The notes under the pieces are model-generated. The model was given only the letters and a program-made list of their open reading frames with translations, searched no databases and was not told the DNA's origin. Both the position numbers and the translations under genes were made by a program. Below, piece by piece: positions 23,113 through 35,644 of a DNA stretch of 64,000 bases. Every line of letters begins with the position of its first letter. Positions within the stretch are counted from its first letter, which is position 1. Source of the DNA: Parelaphostrongylus tenuis. Its lineage: Eukaryota; Nematoda; Chromadorea; Rhabditida; Metastrongylidae. The DNA is taken from contig JAHQIW010007131.1 in NCBI GenBank assembly GCA_019055375.1, positions 558,001 through 622,000 of the forward strand, read 5' to 3'.

Positions 23113-24241
23113 CAGTGGTAAAAATTTTCAAGTAAATGTAGGCATCTTCATAGATATGTGTTAAGAATTTCCATTCGAGAGTTGGGTTGATACGCAAAAT
23201 AACTAAGTATGACACAAATATATTCGACCTTCACGTCTTATCTCTCCAAGTCTCGTTGATTGGTGTGTGGTGCGATTTAGCGCTGTAATAGTCTCTTTTC
23301 GCTTTTGTATGGAGCCTGAGAAGTTAAATTACTTCCGATGTTTGATGCTGTTTAGAAGAATGTCATTACATTTTTTTTTGTTAGTTTGGAGTTTGATCAA
23401 AGAAACTTTGTCTTCGGAAGAGGAATTTCGAATCATCTTCTAATTCCGGTTTGCATAAAAACTTTAGAAGCTCTTCGAACATCGCCGCAAAGGGAAACCC
23501 ATGCAGTGGGGTAATTTTTTACTACAGGAGACCTGATATGAGAAAAAATTACGTGGATTAAATTAACAATATCCCAACTCACTCGTTGTATACTTAAACT
23601 GCCAAATCAGTGATTTCTTGCGAAGAAGTCTTGAGTCCTTCCGCTCCTTATGGCTTTGCTTTTACGGTAGCTTTGTTAAGCACACTGTGGATGCGCGATG
23701 ATTATGAAGAAATTCAAGAATAGTCAAAAGAGAAAATGAGCGATGTGAGAAGGTATAGCGTCAAAGAAAATTGTAAGTGGAATCTGAAATACTCCGATCT
23801 AAACAGCGCATTGTTACGTGTATCGGTGACAAATAAATAATTTACAAAGTCTGCAAGCGTAGTGAAAAAATCCTCGTGAATACTATTTATGTGAGGTTTT
23901 GAGGCAAAAGACTATTATATATCATATCAATGACTCAAGAGCGAGTGGTTGTCGAGATGGAAAGCTCGCTATATTACGAAAGGATGACTCGACAAGGTCA
24001 CCCAGAAAACCTGTCGTAATGGTATAGCCGTAAACATAACAAGTGACATTTGCTCTGAAGAAACGAACTGTCTAGACACCATTTGGCGTTAGTGTGACTG
24101 CAACTAAGCTATTGGTGACTAATCAGCACCGAGTGACATGTTCAGTGATGAAAACGGCTTTCTCATGTTTCAGTCGCAAGATATCTCACTAATTGGCGAG
24201 CGAGTATTGACTGTGCATCGTTTACTTTACACTTTGATACT
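23113..24241. other. gene-free stretch
   Basis: No coding exon or named repeat recognised in about 1.1 kb of AT-rich sequence. Confidence 0.45.
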
Positions 24242-24483
24242 TTATTGATCCGTCTTCACGGTACTTTCTTCATTGTGCGGATCCCAGTACTTGTAGAACG
24301 CAGTTCGTTTGATCGTCTTCTTGTGGAATGTGGTAGAATGCTGATTGAATGAGTCCCTTTGTTATCTCGAGGATAGCTTGGCTGTGGCGTTCCATAAAGC
24401 GTTGTCGCTGACTGCCGGAGAGAGTTGGGGAAGAGGGTGGGAGGGTGGAGCCCGGCTTCAAGTTCGCCGCGATGAACATCACA
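24242..24483 (-). CDS. possible coding segment, unknown family
   Basis: Two overlapping minus-strand frames look protein-like. One runs VVVMFIAANLKPGSTLPP and on through SQRQRFMERHSQAILEITKG. The other ends FYKYWDPHNEESTVKTDQ at TAA 24244-24242. The second follows the first across a possible frameshift or an unseen short intron. An AATAAA string overlaps the stop. The stretch is more GC-rich than its surroundings. It may be a decayed gene or transposon fragment; I do not recognise the family. Confidence 0.25.
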
Positions 24484-24595
24484 ACTACTCGGTCACGGTG
24501 CTTCGATTGTGCATCATTTTAAGATATTATTCAAGAAATAATCATATCATTAGTAGTAACAATAACGATAATAGCATCAAAGATAGTGGATAAAG

Positions 24596-24890
24596 AATAA
24601 AAGGATAATACTCTTGGAGATGATTAATTCCTGGAAGATGAGCGATGCATTCTTCTCAAATTTTTTGCGTCGTATGAGGTGAGTGAATGGACATCTGGCA
24701 TTGGCAATGACTTTGGTGGCTACTCATGTAGCAAGTCAGTGTTGGCATCCATCTAGGCAAGTCTGGTATCAATTTATAGACCACGGAGTAATGGAAGGTT
24801 TAGTGGAACTTGAGCGCGGTATCAAACTGACAACCATCGAATGATCCATCATGCGTCGCCGTACAATTAAGCCATTGCGTCACCAGAGCT
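24596..24890 (-). repeat. family A SINE-like copy
   Basis: Reverse copy with the tail aataaaaggataatactc at the left, gtctggtatcaatttataga in the body, and taagccattgcgtcaccag at the tRNA-like end. Confidence 0.6.
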
Positions 24891-25251
24891 CTTTGAATGA
24901 ATAGAGGTATAACAATGGAACATGACCAGATTACAAATTGAAGAGCGGAAAGAGACAAAGAAGAGACTATCCATTTTTCAACTTTCCTTAGAACAGGCAA
25001 CTATAATAAATGCGTGCTATATATGTTTAGTCATTGAAAAAACCTCGTTTCTGATTCAACATAGGAGTAACGTTTCTCATCAAATTTACAGTGTTACATC
25101 AAGTAGACTACTTGAGTAGTTAGATATTTCAAAGATAGCCTTCATAGCTCATAGGTGTGGCAACTTTCATCTACAAGAGTAGTCCGATTTGAGAATTCGG
25201 TAGCAGCTTGATTACCAGTCACTCGTCTTTGTTGAAGCTATGGTTGGAAAC

Positions 25252-25790
25252 GACGTTCTGGGAAATCTGTAAAAATTGAAAATTTACGCATGAAATTCCA
25301 TAACAAATGCGATAGCACCTATTCTTGAAAATAAATGCCATTGTTTTTTACGACTTTCTGCCATTGGTCGCCAAGTTTTAGATTCTAGTCCCGACTTAGG
25401 TCAATCGAAAGCGCGTTTTGATCGCAGCAAGACAATGCCATTACGCGCACTGCCAAAAAGATCAAAGACAAGTCTGATAAAATGAGCAAATCACGGTTCT
25501 GCCGCATGCCGCTTATAGTCCAAATTTCACTCCATCCGACTTCGGCCTTTTCCCCATCATAGCACTTTTCAAAGGGTCGAGATTTGAATTGTTCAATAAA
25601 GTTGAAGAAGCATGTCACGAGTTCTTTGACTCGAAGTTGAAGGAATAGTACTTCGACCAGATGCGAAACTTGGCGAATCGGTGGCACAAAGTCGAAGAAA
25701 ACGATGGTCTTTATTTTGAAGACTGGCTGCTACTGCTTTTGTTGAAAATCATGCAAAATTTTCAATTTTTCACAAGTACTCAGATCTTTC
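25252..25790 (+). mobile_element. degenerate mariner-like element with inverted terminal repeats
   Basis: The ends form an imperfect inverted repeat: gtaaaaattgaaaattt near 25,269-25,285 against aaaattttcaatttttcac near 25,755-25,773, with weaker matching outward. Between them a plus-strand frame (25,530-25,725) gives FTPSDFGLFPI, RFELFNKVEEACHEFFDSKL and MRNLANRWHKV, the C-terminal third of a mariner transposase including the SDF...LF block. A TAG interrupts it, so it is inactive, and the N-terminal part is gone. Confidence 0.7.
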
Positions 25791-26327
25791 TTTCCAGGTC
25801 TAAAATCTGAACTCTGCTCAGGTGTAGCACTCTTCAAAGTCTCGAAGTTGCCTTGGTGGAACGTCCGTCATTCTTCACACTTGCTGAGTTCTGGCTCATA
25901 TGAGTGATGTGAATGTGGATATCAAGAAGGCTTGTTTCCTTGCTGATGTCATTCCACCGCGATGACTGCAGCTTCTGAAAAACAGCGAAATCTGCTGCAA
26001 GTTAATCTTACTCCTGGAAGCCTACGTGTGGCCATGCGGGTCACAAGTGACATGACAAAAAACCGCGTCATTTGCTTCAATTATCTATTGATTTCGTTAT
26101 AAGGAGTACGTGGTGCAGAATTTCTAGTTGATAGTGCTTTCCTCCTCATGGCAACGACGCCACTTCGACTTCACCTCGAGCTCACCAAATCTTCCACCTC
26201 ATTGGCGTTGAGGAATTTACTTGACTCGGATTAGTTTACTCTACTTCTCCTGGCCACTTGGAAGCATGCAACACAATAATCAACATCTTCTAGCAGAGTC
26301 AGTTCGACCAGCATTTAACGATGCACT

Positions 26328-26701
26328 TAATGATGTAGAGTGGTGTGCAAAAACGTTTGCGTCAGCTGGGATTCAAACCCAGGTCTCACTCTTTCCGGGA
26401 GCGCGTGCTGAACCGTTGCACTACCGATGCCCACTTCGCACACCATTCTTTTTACGCTACAATGCGTTATCTGTCAGTAGCCAACCTCAACATCTGTTAA
26501 CGTAAGTGGGTTGCCTATAGCGGCTACCCAGTCAGACCGTCGACGGTTGACTATTGACAGATAACGCGTTGTAGCGTAGAAAAAAATGGTGTGCGAAACG
26601 AGCGTCGCAAGTGCAACGGTTCAGCACGCGCTCCCGTGAAGAGTGAGATCTGAGTTCGAATCTCAGCTGATGCAAACACTTTTGCAGACCACTCTACATC
26701 A
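26328..26701. repeat. palindromic foldback element with tRNA-like arms (family B, full copy)
   Basis: A near-perfect palindrome. The left end tgatgtagagtggt at 26,331 is mirrored by accactctacatca ending at 26,701. The inner arms mirror each other through gcgttatctgtca and tgacagataacgc. Each arm contains a tRNA-like module: in the right arm gtgcaacggttcagcacgcg (A-box region) and gagttcgaatctcagctgat (B box/T arm). It has no coding capacity. The loop is about 55 bp. Confidence 0.8.
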
Positions 26702-27556
26702 CCGGATATATTGCAATATCACACCGCAGAGACGGTCAATGAAAAGAATTCCAACCAACGATATTCGCGAAAAAAAATGACAATCCTCGCGCAAAAGCTG
26801 GATAGACAGGCAAGAAGTTAGAAAACGTCCGTGAATGAGTGGGAATGTAGTAATTACTATCTGTAGTAGATGAAAGATCGGTAGTGGGAAGCAGAAAAAT
26901 TTGATCGATTATGATGTCAGGTTACATAAATAACATTATAAAAAGAGTTACTAGGTAAAAAATTGATCTTGGCCTTCATTATAGATTTAGTAGACCCAAA
27001 CCACAATAATTACTTGGAAAAACAACTTCGACGCTCCAGAAAGCAAAGACTGAAGGAAGCTCTTAAAAATGCTGTACAAAACCTGCTGAGACTGCGAATA
27101 TTTCACAAACATACAAACGTTACAAACATACAAACTCAATCCAACAAAAAAATCGACTAAAATTGCATGTAACTCTCAAGAAATCAATACTGTGACATTA
27201 GGTTATGAAAAAACTCTTTAAGATCGTAGCCCACTGTTTTACGCTCCCAATAGTTTTACATTCATGATGCCATTGAACATGCTGAGTAGAGTGGCGGAGG
27301 ACTCATGATCAAAACAAACTCGAGATCCATATCAGAAAGCTCACTCGTAAACCATGAATGCATCGATTAAAGGTGAAAAGCTATCAGAAGTTGCCTAACC
27401 TACAGACGCAGTTGATATAGTCACAATAGAAATAAAAAGTGTTTAAGAGAACACAGGATTGTACCATATGCTTGATCAATAAAGAAAATATGATTGATTG
27501 GCTGCTCTGAGGTTAGACGAATGTTCACAATGAAACAAAATCCCATTTGCACCCAA

Positions 27557-27700
27557 TGATGTAGAATGATGTGCAAAATTCTGCGTCAGGCGGGACTCCA
27601 ATCTGCATTCCACCATAGCCGCGGGCGTGTGCTCTAACCTGTTGCACTAGCGACGCCTGTTTTGGCACCACTCCTCCTACGCTACAGCTCAAAATCTCAT
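27557..27700 (-). repeat. partial family B foldback arm
   Basis: Left-arm-type sequence: atgtagaatgatgtgcaaaa, gtcaggcgggactccaatc and ctgttgcactagcgacgcc. The matching right arm is missing. Confidence 0.6.
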
Positions 27701-27957
27701 TTAGGAAGTTTGATTTTGCTGTAGACCGAAGTAAGCAGGAACCACAGAGCCACTCTAAATTGTTAAGGAAACGAATAAAGAACTTACATCTACCCATTTG
27801 AATCAATGGAAGATTAACAGGATTGTAGATAAAATTGCTAGTCCAGTTCAACACTCACAAACCTTTCCTGTGTAAATGTGAGAACTGAGACGGGACTTTG
27901 ACACTAACCGTTTAGAAAAATATACATTTTCAACAAAACTGTATCGACACAGGCATC

Positions 27958-28140
27958 CACACATACGTACATACATTTCTACATTTATATATACACACAT
28001 ACATATACATATATGCATATATACGTAAGTACATACACACTTGCTTGCATACATGCAAACATACCACATGCATGCATGCATTCATATCTACGTATATACA
28101 TACATAGACATACATAAATACGGACGTTGCACATATGTAT
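27958..28140. repeat. CATA/CATATA-rich microsatellite region
   Basis: Imperfect tetranucleotide-type repeats (acatacat, atatacat, catgcatgcatgca). The long cysteine/tyrosine-rich translations here are artefacts of the repeat. Confidence 0.8.
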
Positions 28141-28626
28141 ACACAGATATGCACACAAATCGGCTCACAGTTGAGATCATCGGCAAATATCGAGAGTTCA
28201 AGTTCTGACATAATGTACGTTCTTGTCTGAGTCTGACATTGTGCTTGAGCACGTTTCCCTCGACTGACTACCATATGAAGAACATGTTGCATATGTAACA
28301 GAACAAATCATTTGCATGGAAATGTGACGGTCTTCACGAAAGATAGGATAAATAGGACAAAAACCATGCTAATGCTTCAACGAATCACACTTGGCATTAT
28401 CTCAGCAAAAATGGCACGTGTTTTCACTAATTACCTGCTTTTTCCTTGATGCCATTTTTTGATTCTAACAGAGAGCCACGGTGATTCAGAGGTAGTGACA
28501 GATTACGCCAAAGATCCTGATCTGAAGTAAGATTAGATCAATGAAGCTCACAATCATTGAGGGTTAAAAAAGTGACACCGACTTATCCGGTAATAAGTTG
28601 TTTCTCCAATCTATAACATATGGCGA
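28141..28626. other. gene-free stretch
   Basis: No coding sequence or named repeat recognised between the microsatellite region and the possible exon at 28,627. Confidence 0.4.
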
Positions 28627-28827
28627 ATGCCTGCGAAAAACCTGGAAATTTCTCGACATGAAGATCTTAAGAGTCGAAGGACAGTTGTCTCGACAATCAA
28701 TTCAGAAAATATTCAGAGTGCCGAAATCTTCAAGCCAGCTGCCGTGTCCACCCAAAATCAGAAGGATTCCATGGATAACGGATGTGTAAAGAAGTCGGAT
28801 GCAGGGGCTTTTGAGGTCCGCCCAATA
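28627..28827 (+). CDS. possible exon, unknown protein
   Basis: From an ATG at 28,627 a hydrophilic frame runs through AKNLEISRHEDLKSRR, EIFKPAAVSTQNQKD and CVKKSDAGAF and stays open beyond. Its composition looks more like a disordered protein segment than random AT-rich sequence, but there is no flanking exon or family match. Confidence 0.25.
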
Positions 28828-28999
28828 TATGTTGTCCCATCAAATATCCCTGCCATCTTAGTCCGCTCGGTCACACACATGTGTTACAATGTAATCAATG
28901 TAATTGGATGTCGGTGTTGTGATTTACGGGCAAGTGAAGCATTTATGAGTCAGTTGCATTTTCTTTTCTGATCGAAGCCATTTGAACATCTTGTACTAT

Positions 29000-31900
29000 C
29001 ACTTTAACGCTGATCCGAACCTGCTGACAATAATTCCCATGCAGCCATTTTGTAGTTGATTAACAGCACTTTGACTGCACTACTGGAAAAACTATGCGCA
29101 TAATTTTCTCACATACTTTTGCGCGAATTCCTCCAGCTTGCATTACTTATCATTTATAGACCCTGTGACGGGCTCTGGTAGGATTCCAACGTTTTTGGGC
29201 CTTAAGATGAAAAAGGTCGCTTCCCATCTTCGTCACCTCTCCTTCTCCGAAAAAACTAGCGCTCCAAATTTTTTTTAGGCCAGCGGAAGTGATATAACCA
29301 ATAATCTTGGTTAGGATAGTGAGGTAAATGGTTGCGAAGCAACATCTCGAAAAAAAATTTGCTTCGTCCACCGTCGGGTGATGTGGATGAAACAAAATCT
29401 GCTCAATATATCCCCAGTGCTCGATAAGTTCAGTTTTATACTGATCACATAAGATAAAGATAGGTTGGCGTGAAAGAGATGCGATAGATCCTTTGTGGGT
29501 AAGGAGAGTGTTCGTTTATGTGGAATAGCGTTCTTGTTCTCAAACGAAGTTGCTGACCAGTACTGCCATCGGTGATTGACCATCATATAGAAATGTGATA
29601 TGTTCACAAACTCGTCCACCTCGTCCACCAAATCATTCGCTGTCTTAATCCTTTCGCTTGTTCATCACACTCTTCTTTTTTCGCCTTGGTAGGAAGAATC
29701 TTCAATTCATTGGAATATTCGGCTATGTCACTAATTCAAAGTCATCTTTATTACACGCACTCAATATCAAGTTATCAAAGGATTTCAGCCAATACTAAAG
29801 TTAAATCCTTTGAATGTTGCAATGGCACAAATTAGTTATGAGTTCCACTCTCTTCACAAAAAAGAAGACATCGCGGTTTTCTCCAGCCAAACATTGCTCA
29901 ATGAGAAGTTTTGTATCACGCTGGTGGCTTTTTGTTGTAAAACCTAGTTTCATGAACTATGAACGTTCGTTTCGCCAAGGTGATTTGCTTTAAAATGCTC
30001 ACCGTACAAAGTAAAATGGTTCTTGACTTTTTGATATAGGCAGCAGCGTTTATGCAGTTCTGGGACAACGGGTGTTCTCTCGCATTTACATGAAATTGGA
30101 TACTCAAAGTATCATTGTAATGCTGCTGCGTTCGAAAACGCTGTTTTATCGCGTTTAACAACCTAGTGATTCATGACGCACATGCGTTAAAACAGAGCGA
30201 TTACAATTCATGATCAAGTGTGATCTGTGACACACATGACCCTTATTTAGTTCAGTCTTGTATCCACAATCAAACGATGCAATCTAAGTCTCGGAGGTCG
30301 GCAGATAGGCCCAGACTGGTCTGAGAGTTAACATTAATTTGATACTTCTGGAAATACACATTCATTGTTTGCTCAGTGTCGCTTGAACAATCTCCACTTT
30401 GTTGCAATCAGATCGGCTAACTATGATCGTGTCTATAAAAGTCGATTTCTCTTGAACATTGTTTTTACTATAATCTGACTGACTAATCTTTCCAAACAGG
30501 TCTTGATAGCTGACGCGAGGTGGTAATAGCCGAACTTACGACTAATTATCTCAACAGTCGTCAAACGGTCATTCTGCTTTTATTTTTTCGGTCTGGAACA
30601 GCAATTGCTTGTGCTTTATTTTTGTGATTGGCTAACGACCGCAGAATAGTCTACGCCAACTTCTACAGCATTTCGTACAGTCCCACCGATCAACTTCGAT
30701 GATTGCTCTCACTGATTGTTGTCAACTTCCCATGACCGTTCCTTTATGCTGCTTATCTTCAAAGCTCTCGTCTCTCTACAAAACTTTCTGAACGCTACTA
30801 CGCTGTACTTTCTTTCTTAGCAGTCCCAGGGCCAAATGCGCTGACAATGCTACGAGTTGTCCCACTATGAATACATTTCAATTACAAACGGCGCATTTCA
30901 ACAATGCAGAAGGCGCAATTCTATCGCCACCTACCTGATAGCGAAAGAATTTCTTACCTCGTTGAAAACGAGGTTATTAATCTAGTTCAAAATGGTTGTT
31001 ATTGGCTTGATTATCTGAAAGGGCTTATGTAATTTGTTGCCTAAGCTCATCGTGTCTTGAGTAGGGCTGTATTGATTTCATAAACTTCCAGTCATTTTGT
31101 CGCAATAGAATTTCAGAAGTTTATCATGTCGTGTATATAGCGATATGGAGGTGGCAGCTAACTTTCTCGGAATCTTAATTACTCACATGACGTAGCGTCG
31201 ATTGATGCCCTATTAACCCGCAATTTTGGTGCATGATAAGTGCAGCGCAGCAGTAAGAGCCATCGTGGTCTTTGATTCAGTCGGGTGTTCCGAGCTTAGC
31301 AAACCCCTCATCTTAACGGGGTCAAAAATTTCACGTAACCTCACTCTGTGGATAGCAGCAGTGGCATCTATCGGTTGCTGGAAGTCATTGCATAAGTCAA
31401 ATAACCATTTGATTAACTTTACGATACGTGCTGAGGGAAAGTGCTCGGTACACCTTTCAGGAATTGGTCAACGCCTCAGCTTTCTCATCTTTCAACTCAT
31501 GCCATATGTCTCGCTTATTGTACGACATTGGCCTTTCTGTCGTTTATGAACTCTTTGACCAATTAAATATCGATAGAGGTTGGGCTGCGTGAACAGAGAC
31601 CAGAGGAATCCTGATAGCCGAGTCTAATAAATCGTAATGAGGTGTTGCACTACTATTTTTGCGCAAAATGACATCTTGCAGTTTGAAAGAGAAAGCTGCA
31701 GTGATAGCATAAGCATCCTCTCTGATGATCAGTGAGTTGTAGCAGACGTGGCTGTACAAGAGGTGGTATTTAAAATTCGATGTCTTTTTCTAGCGCCTCT
31801 AGGAAAGAATGTAACGCGTAGCAAAGAATGCCTATTTTGTGCTTCTGATTGGCCCATGTAGACTTTGCAAACCCATTTTCAGTTCTAGCAGCTTTACTCA

Positions 31901-32160
31901 GTACCGCTGTCCTTCTAAAAATTCTCGCTTTGCGATGGTTTGAAGTTCAGTTCTCGCTGTAGCCGCTTGCAACTCATGCAGCCTCAACATTTCGGCTCTT
32001 TGTAGTCCAAGTGGACATATGCTTATTGGTGAGATCAAAGCTTAATCTTGCAGTCTCCGTGAATCAAATCTTTTGGTGATATTTTCCATTTCGATTAGTG
32101 TTGAAAGATCCTCTATAGATGTGAGTGCAGCAAAAAAAAAAAAGAGTTCGGTTGTTATAA
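29000..32160. other. 3-kb gene-free stretch with transposon-like debris
   Basis: No intact gene. Minus-strand frames at 29,150-29,640 and 31,230-31,550 read as short protein-like pieces (for instance KLIKWLFDLCNDFQQPID near 31,400) with frequent stops, suggesting decayed retroelement fragments. I could not assign them to a family. Confidence 0.35.
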
Positions 32161-32405
32161 AATCCGTTACCTTTTGATACGAAGCGTGAGTCCATGCGGC
32201 AACTGCAGAACCAACGAACAGGTTCTGCAAAACTGGCTGCATCTGCTCCTATACGACTTTTTCAAAAAGTCGTGCACTGTAGAAAATGTGACTTTGTATC
32301 CAACTTTTGCAACATCGTTGAACGAAATGCAAAAAAAGTTGGATGCTGGATGCGCGTTGATATCTCGTGCACCTACGCTTCGTATCAAAAAGTATCGTAA
32401 CTCGT
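32161..32405. repeat. compact foldback element with nested hairpins
   Basis: The ends are inverted: ttttgatacgaagcgt at about 32,172 against acgcttcgtatcaaaa at about 32,375. Inside are three further hairpins: tgcagaacc (32,204-32,212) with ggttctgca (32,221-32,229); a perfect 10-bp stem at 32,253-32,273 with a 1-nt centre; and tccaacttttgca (32,299-32,311) with tgcaaaaaaagttgga (32,328-32,343). There is no coding potential. Confidence 0.75.
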
Positions 32406-34796
32406 TAGACAACTTAGCGTTTCTTTTGCTATGATAATAGGTCTATAGAAGAACGTTCGCTACTAATCGACACCAGAAAATAGCATCAAAGAATCTGCTG
32501 TGGAGCATCGTGGTGAAGATCAGACCGGAGACCTTTTTCTCGGTGGCATGCTCATAAAACACTACTACGGGCTGCTCACCGAGCGCGGCGAGGCGGGCCT
32601 ATCGCGTATCCCTATGTTACTCAAAGTGTTAACAACGATCCCATACTGTATACAGCACTGAAGAATCAGGCGTGGTGACACCTCACTGGTACAGCTCACT
32701 GATCCATCATGTCATCATGTCATAGATGTAATTGTTGATGACATTCATATTGATGAAAAAGACAGCAGTTTGCAATATATATCATTTTGACGTGTCTGTA
32801 AGGACGAAACACTTGTATCGGGCTGTACAAGAGCCCTTACCAGACCACATGACAAGTTGGCTCAAATATTAATGAAAGGATATATCATTTTGGATATCAT
32901 TTGGTAGTAATCAGCTGTTAAATTACATGAATAATCCACAGTAAGAGTAATCGGCCAGGATGTCTTTTAGAGAGTAGAGATATAGAGTAAAAGGAGACTC
33001 GTGTTAGTCCTCATATCCTATTGGTGATTTCTTATATTATTATTTTACTGTCTTCTCTTAATTCGACGCAAGAATATCTTATGAGAACCAACAAATACAT
33101 CCACGAAGACCTTTTCCATGATATTATCTTGAAAAGAGATCGTACTTATGGTAACGTAGATATTATCCATAAAGCATTCTTTCACGGAAAAAGATTTTCA
33201 TGTAATTCTTTTGAAATTGTACCAAATCTGACCACTATTCGTTGTGACTATAGCCATCTTAGAGAGATTATAGAGTGACTAATTTTTTTTGGGCATTTTG
33301 ATTCTTAACAGATGTTCTCTTTTCCGTCCTGCTCACGCGGCAAAACTTTGAGGTCATTAGTGAAAACCTTGTCAGATGCGATTACAATGATTTCTCAGAA
33401 GTTTGCCTTCGATATGCTATATGTGCTCATTGTTCTCGCTTTTTCCCAGTATTACCGCCAGAAATGTAAAGGTAAACGTCTTTTGCTTCGCTTCTACAAG
33501 TCTTCATAGTAAATACAATCAATCTAGGTATTCTAAAGCAGTGACTTTTACCTATCCTTTTCCTCATGTGGCTTGATGGTAACAGTTATCCTTGTCGATG
33601 ACTGAATAATGTTGCTTCACCAGTCTCTGTAACCTTCTATCGATTAAAAAAATACTCAATTTAGTCATTATAAGTAGCATGAAGCAAATTGTTTACGCTT
33701 GTAAATAAACGAAAAAGCGTAAACCACAGCTCTAACATAAATCTAATTTTTCAATCAATGCCAATTTCTATTTCCCATGGTAGAATATGATTTGAAATAT
33801 GGCTACATGAATACCCAAAGAGGTATAGTGACGATTGGAGTCCATGTCACAAAAATATCAGCCTTCAAATTTTGCTCGCATCACAGCATTCTTGTGACTG
33901 TCTCATTCTTTTTTTCACTCTGTTCCCTCTTCCTTCGTATTTTTCACAACGCCGTCTTCTTAACGTAGTTCTTTCTCAATATTTTCTTGTTTTTCTCACC
34001 CTGCTCTCATTTCTTCCTCTTCTTCCATATTTTTTTTGTCTACTGTGGCCAATGCTCTCAAACTATCGCATGTTATTGACTGTTTTTGCCAAACGGCAGT
34101 ATTTGTCCTACAGTGCTATTTATGAAATTCTACTATGTGTACGTTAATAAGTGGTTTTCATATCACAAGCGTTTTCATCTTTCAACGAATATTTTTCGAC
34201 TCTAGTACTACTTCTGTGCTAACATATTTCATTGGGAGTTTCAATGAGTACTTCACAAAATTTATGAAAACTTCTCAGAAGTAGATCCGAACTTCAAAGG
34301 TGTATTAGGTGGATCCTGGGAAACTTGTAAGCCATAAGCAAAAGAGTACACATTCCCAAGAAGCTGCGCGACTCGATCACCGGTATAATCAGGCGAATGC
34401 CGTCAAACCCTCCACTACATCAACCATTGGTCGCTTTCCATTCAACAATAGCAGGTTATAGATAGGACGAGTTTTCCAATTCAGACCCTTTATTCAAGCC
34501 CACATGCGATTAACACCTACATACAACTAAACGCTTAACCATACTAGTAAGCAACCATAGACCATATTGGCACTTTATTTCGCACACTAAGTACAGTCCC
34601 TCCACATTTCGATTGCAATAAACTTTCGTTGAGTGCAATCTCTCGTTACACTTACATGATCTCGAATACCTTTTTCCTTACTTCAATGAGTGAAACTAAC
34701 TAAAATACTAGATTGACTATTGTTAGCTCCTTCAATTTTTTGCACAGCTACAAGGTGAACAATATTTTCGCCTATCGATCCATGGAAGCAAAGTTA
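32406..34796. other. gene-free stretch
   Basis: AT-rich. Positions 32,790-32,880 are a diverged copy of the repeat end at 20,260-20,375. Short open frames (for instance 33,021-33,278) have no splice or family support. Confidence 0.4.
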
Positions 34797-35359
34797 CTAG
34801 GGTTGAGGAAAAAGTTCCCTAACATCCGCTGAAAACTAAAGTTTATACATGAATTCAATTAGAACAGCAACAAGTGTTCTTCAAAATAAAGGCCATCATC
34901 ATCCACCGTCTTCTGCCAACGATCTGCAAGCTTCCAAATCTGCTCATACCATTCTTTGGGCTTTGACTCAAAGACCGCTGTTATGCTTATTCAACTTTAT
35001 CAAATGTCTCTAATCGGTGTCAACGCAGAAAATGTTCCATTGAGCAGGAGTGGACCTCAAATCGGAGGACCCATCGTCTGTACTGAAGACTAGATGCGCC
35101 GACTCTCTCCAGTTCATCATGAGTTCATCAAACGTTTCCTTAGTTTTCTTCACGGTGAGAGGTTTGACATTTTCTTGCTAAAACAGCACGCACTTTCGCC
35201 GAATCAATGGCGTATAGTATTTTTATTCGTGGTATATTCTTGAGTGTGTGGGGCTATATTCCTGGGATATTCCCATGAATTCACAATAGCCGATACTGTG
35301 TGAGACAAACATGAAATTTGAATTTTTCGCGAGAATAAGGAACTTTTTCCTCAACCTCG
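34797..35359 (-). mobile_element. deleted mariner element with TA duplication
   Basis: The terminal inverted repeats are ggttgaggaaaaagttcc (34,801-34,818) and its exact complement at 35,339-35,356, extended outward to ctag and ctcg. Both ends are flanked by TA (34,795-34,796 and 35,360-35,361), the mariner target duplication. Inside, the minus strand has WKLADRWQKTVDDDGLYFEE and, upstream in another frame, TFDKVE: the C-terminal end of a mariner transposase with frameshifts and stops. At 563 bp it is far below a full mariner (about 1.3 kb), so it is an internal-deletion derivative. Confidence 0.85.
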
Positions 35360-35644
35360 TATTCCATCACCGACTATTGATTTATTTCGACATTGATCAG
35401 ATAATTCCGTCTTTTTGCCGCTCAGAAAACACGGGGTTGCTGACAGACAATTTATTGAGTGCAATATTGACAGCTCCAGTAGCTTACTTTTTGGAGGTTT
35501 TCACTTATTCAGAGCATAGGAATCAAACCGTTGTGGAGCTCAGTTAAATAGTTGCATAACCACGTTAGATGAAACTCGGTACGTGAGTGTTAACTTCCAT
35601 GAAAATCATCCTGTATTGGATACAGCCGTTTTTGCATTTTTCGG

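Noticed and set aside
29150..29631. Overlapping minus-strand frames as a gene
   Set aside because: Protein-like pieces but in two frames with stops and no splice structure; more likely decayed repeat sequence.
32790..32880. Intact hammerhead ribozyme
   Set aside because: Stem II and GAAA are recognisable, but the CUGANGA box is mutated and no stem I partner exists; kept only as a relic.
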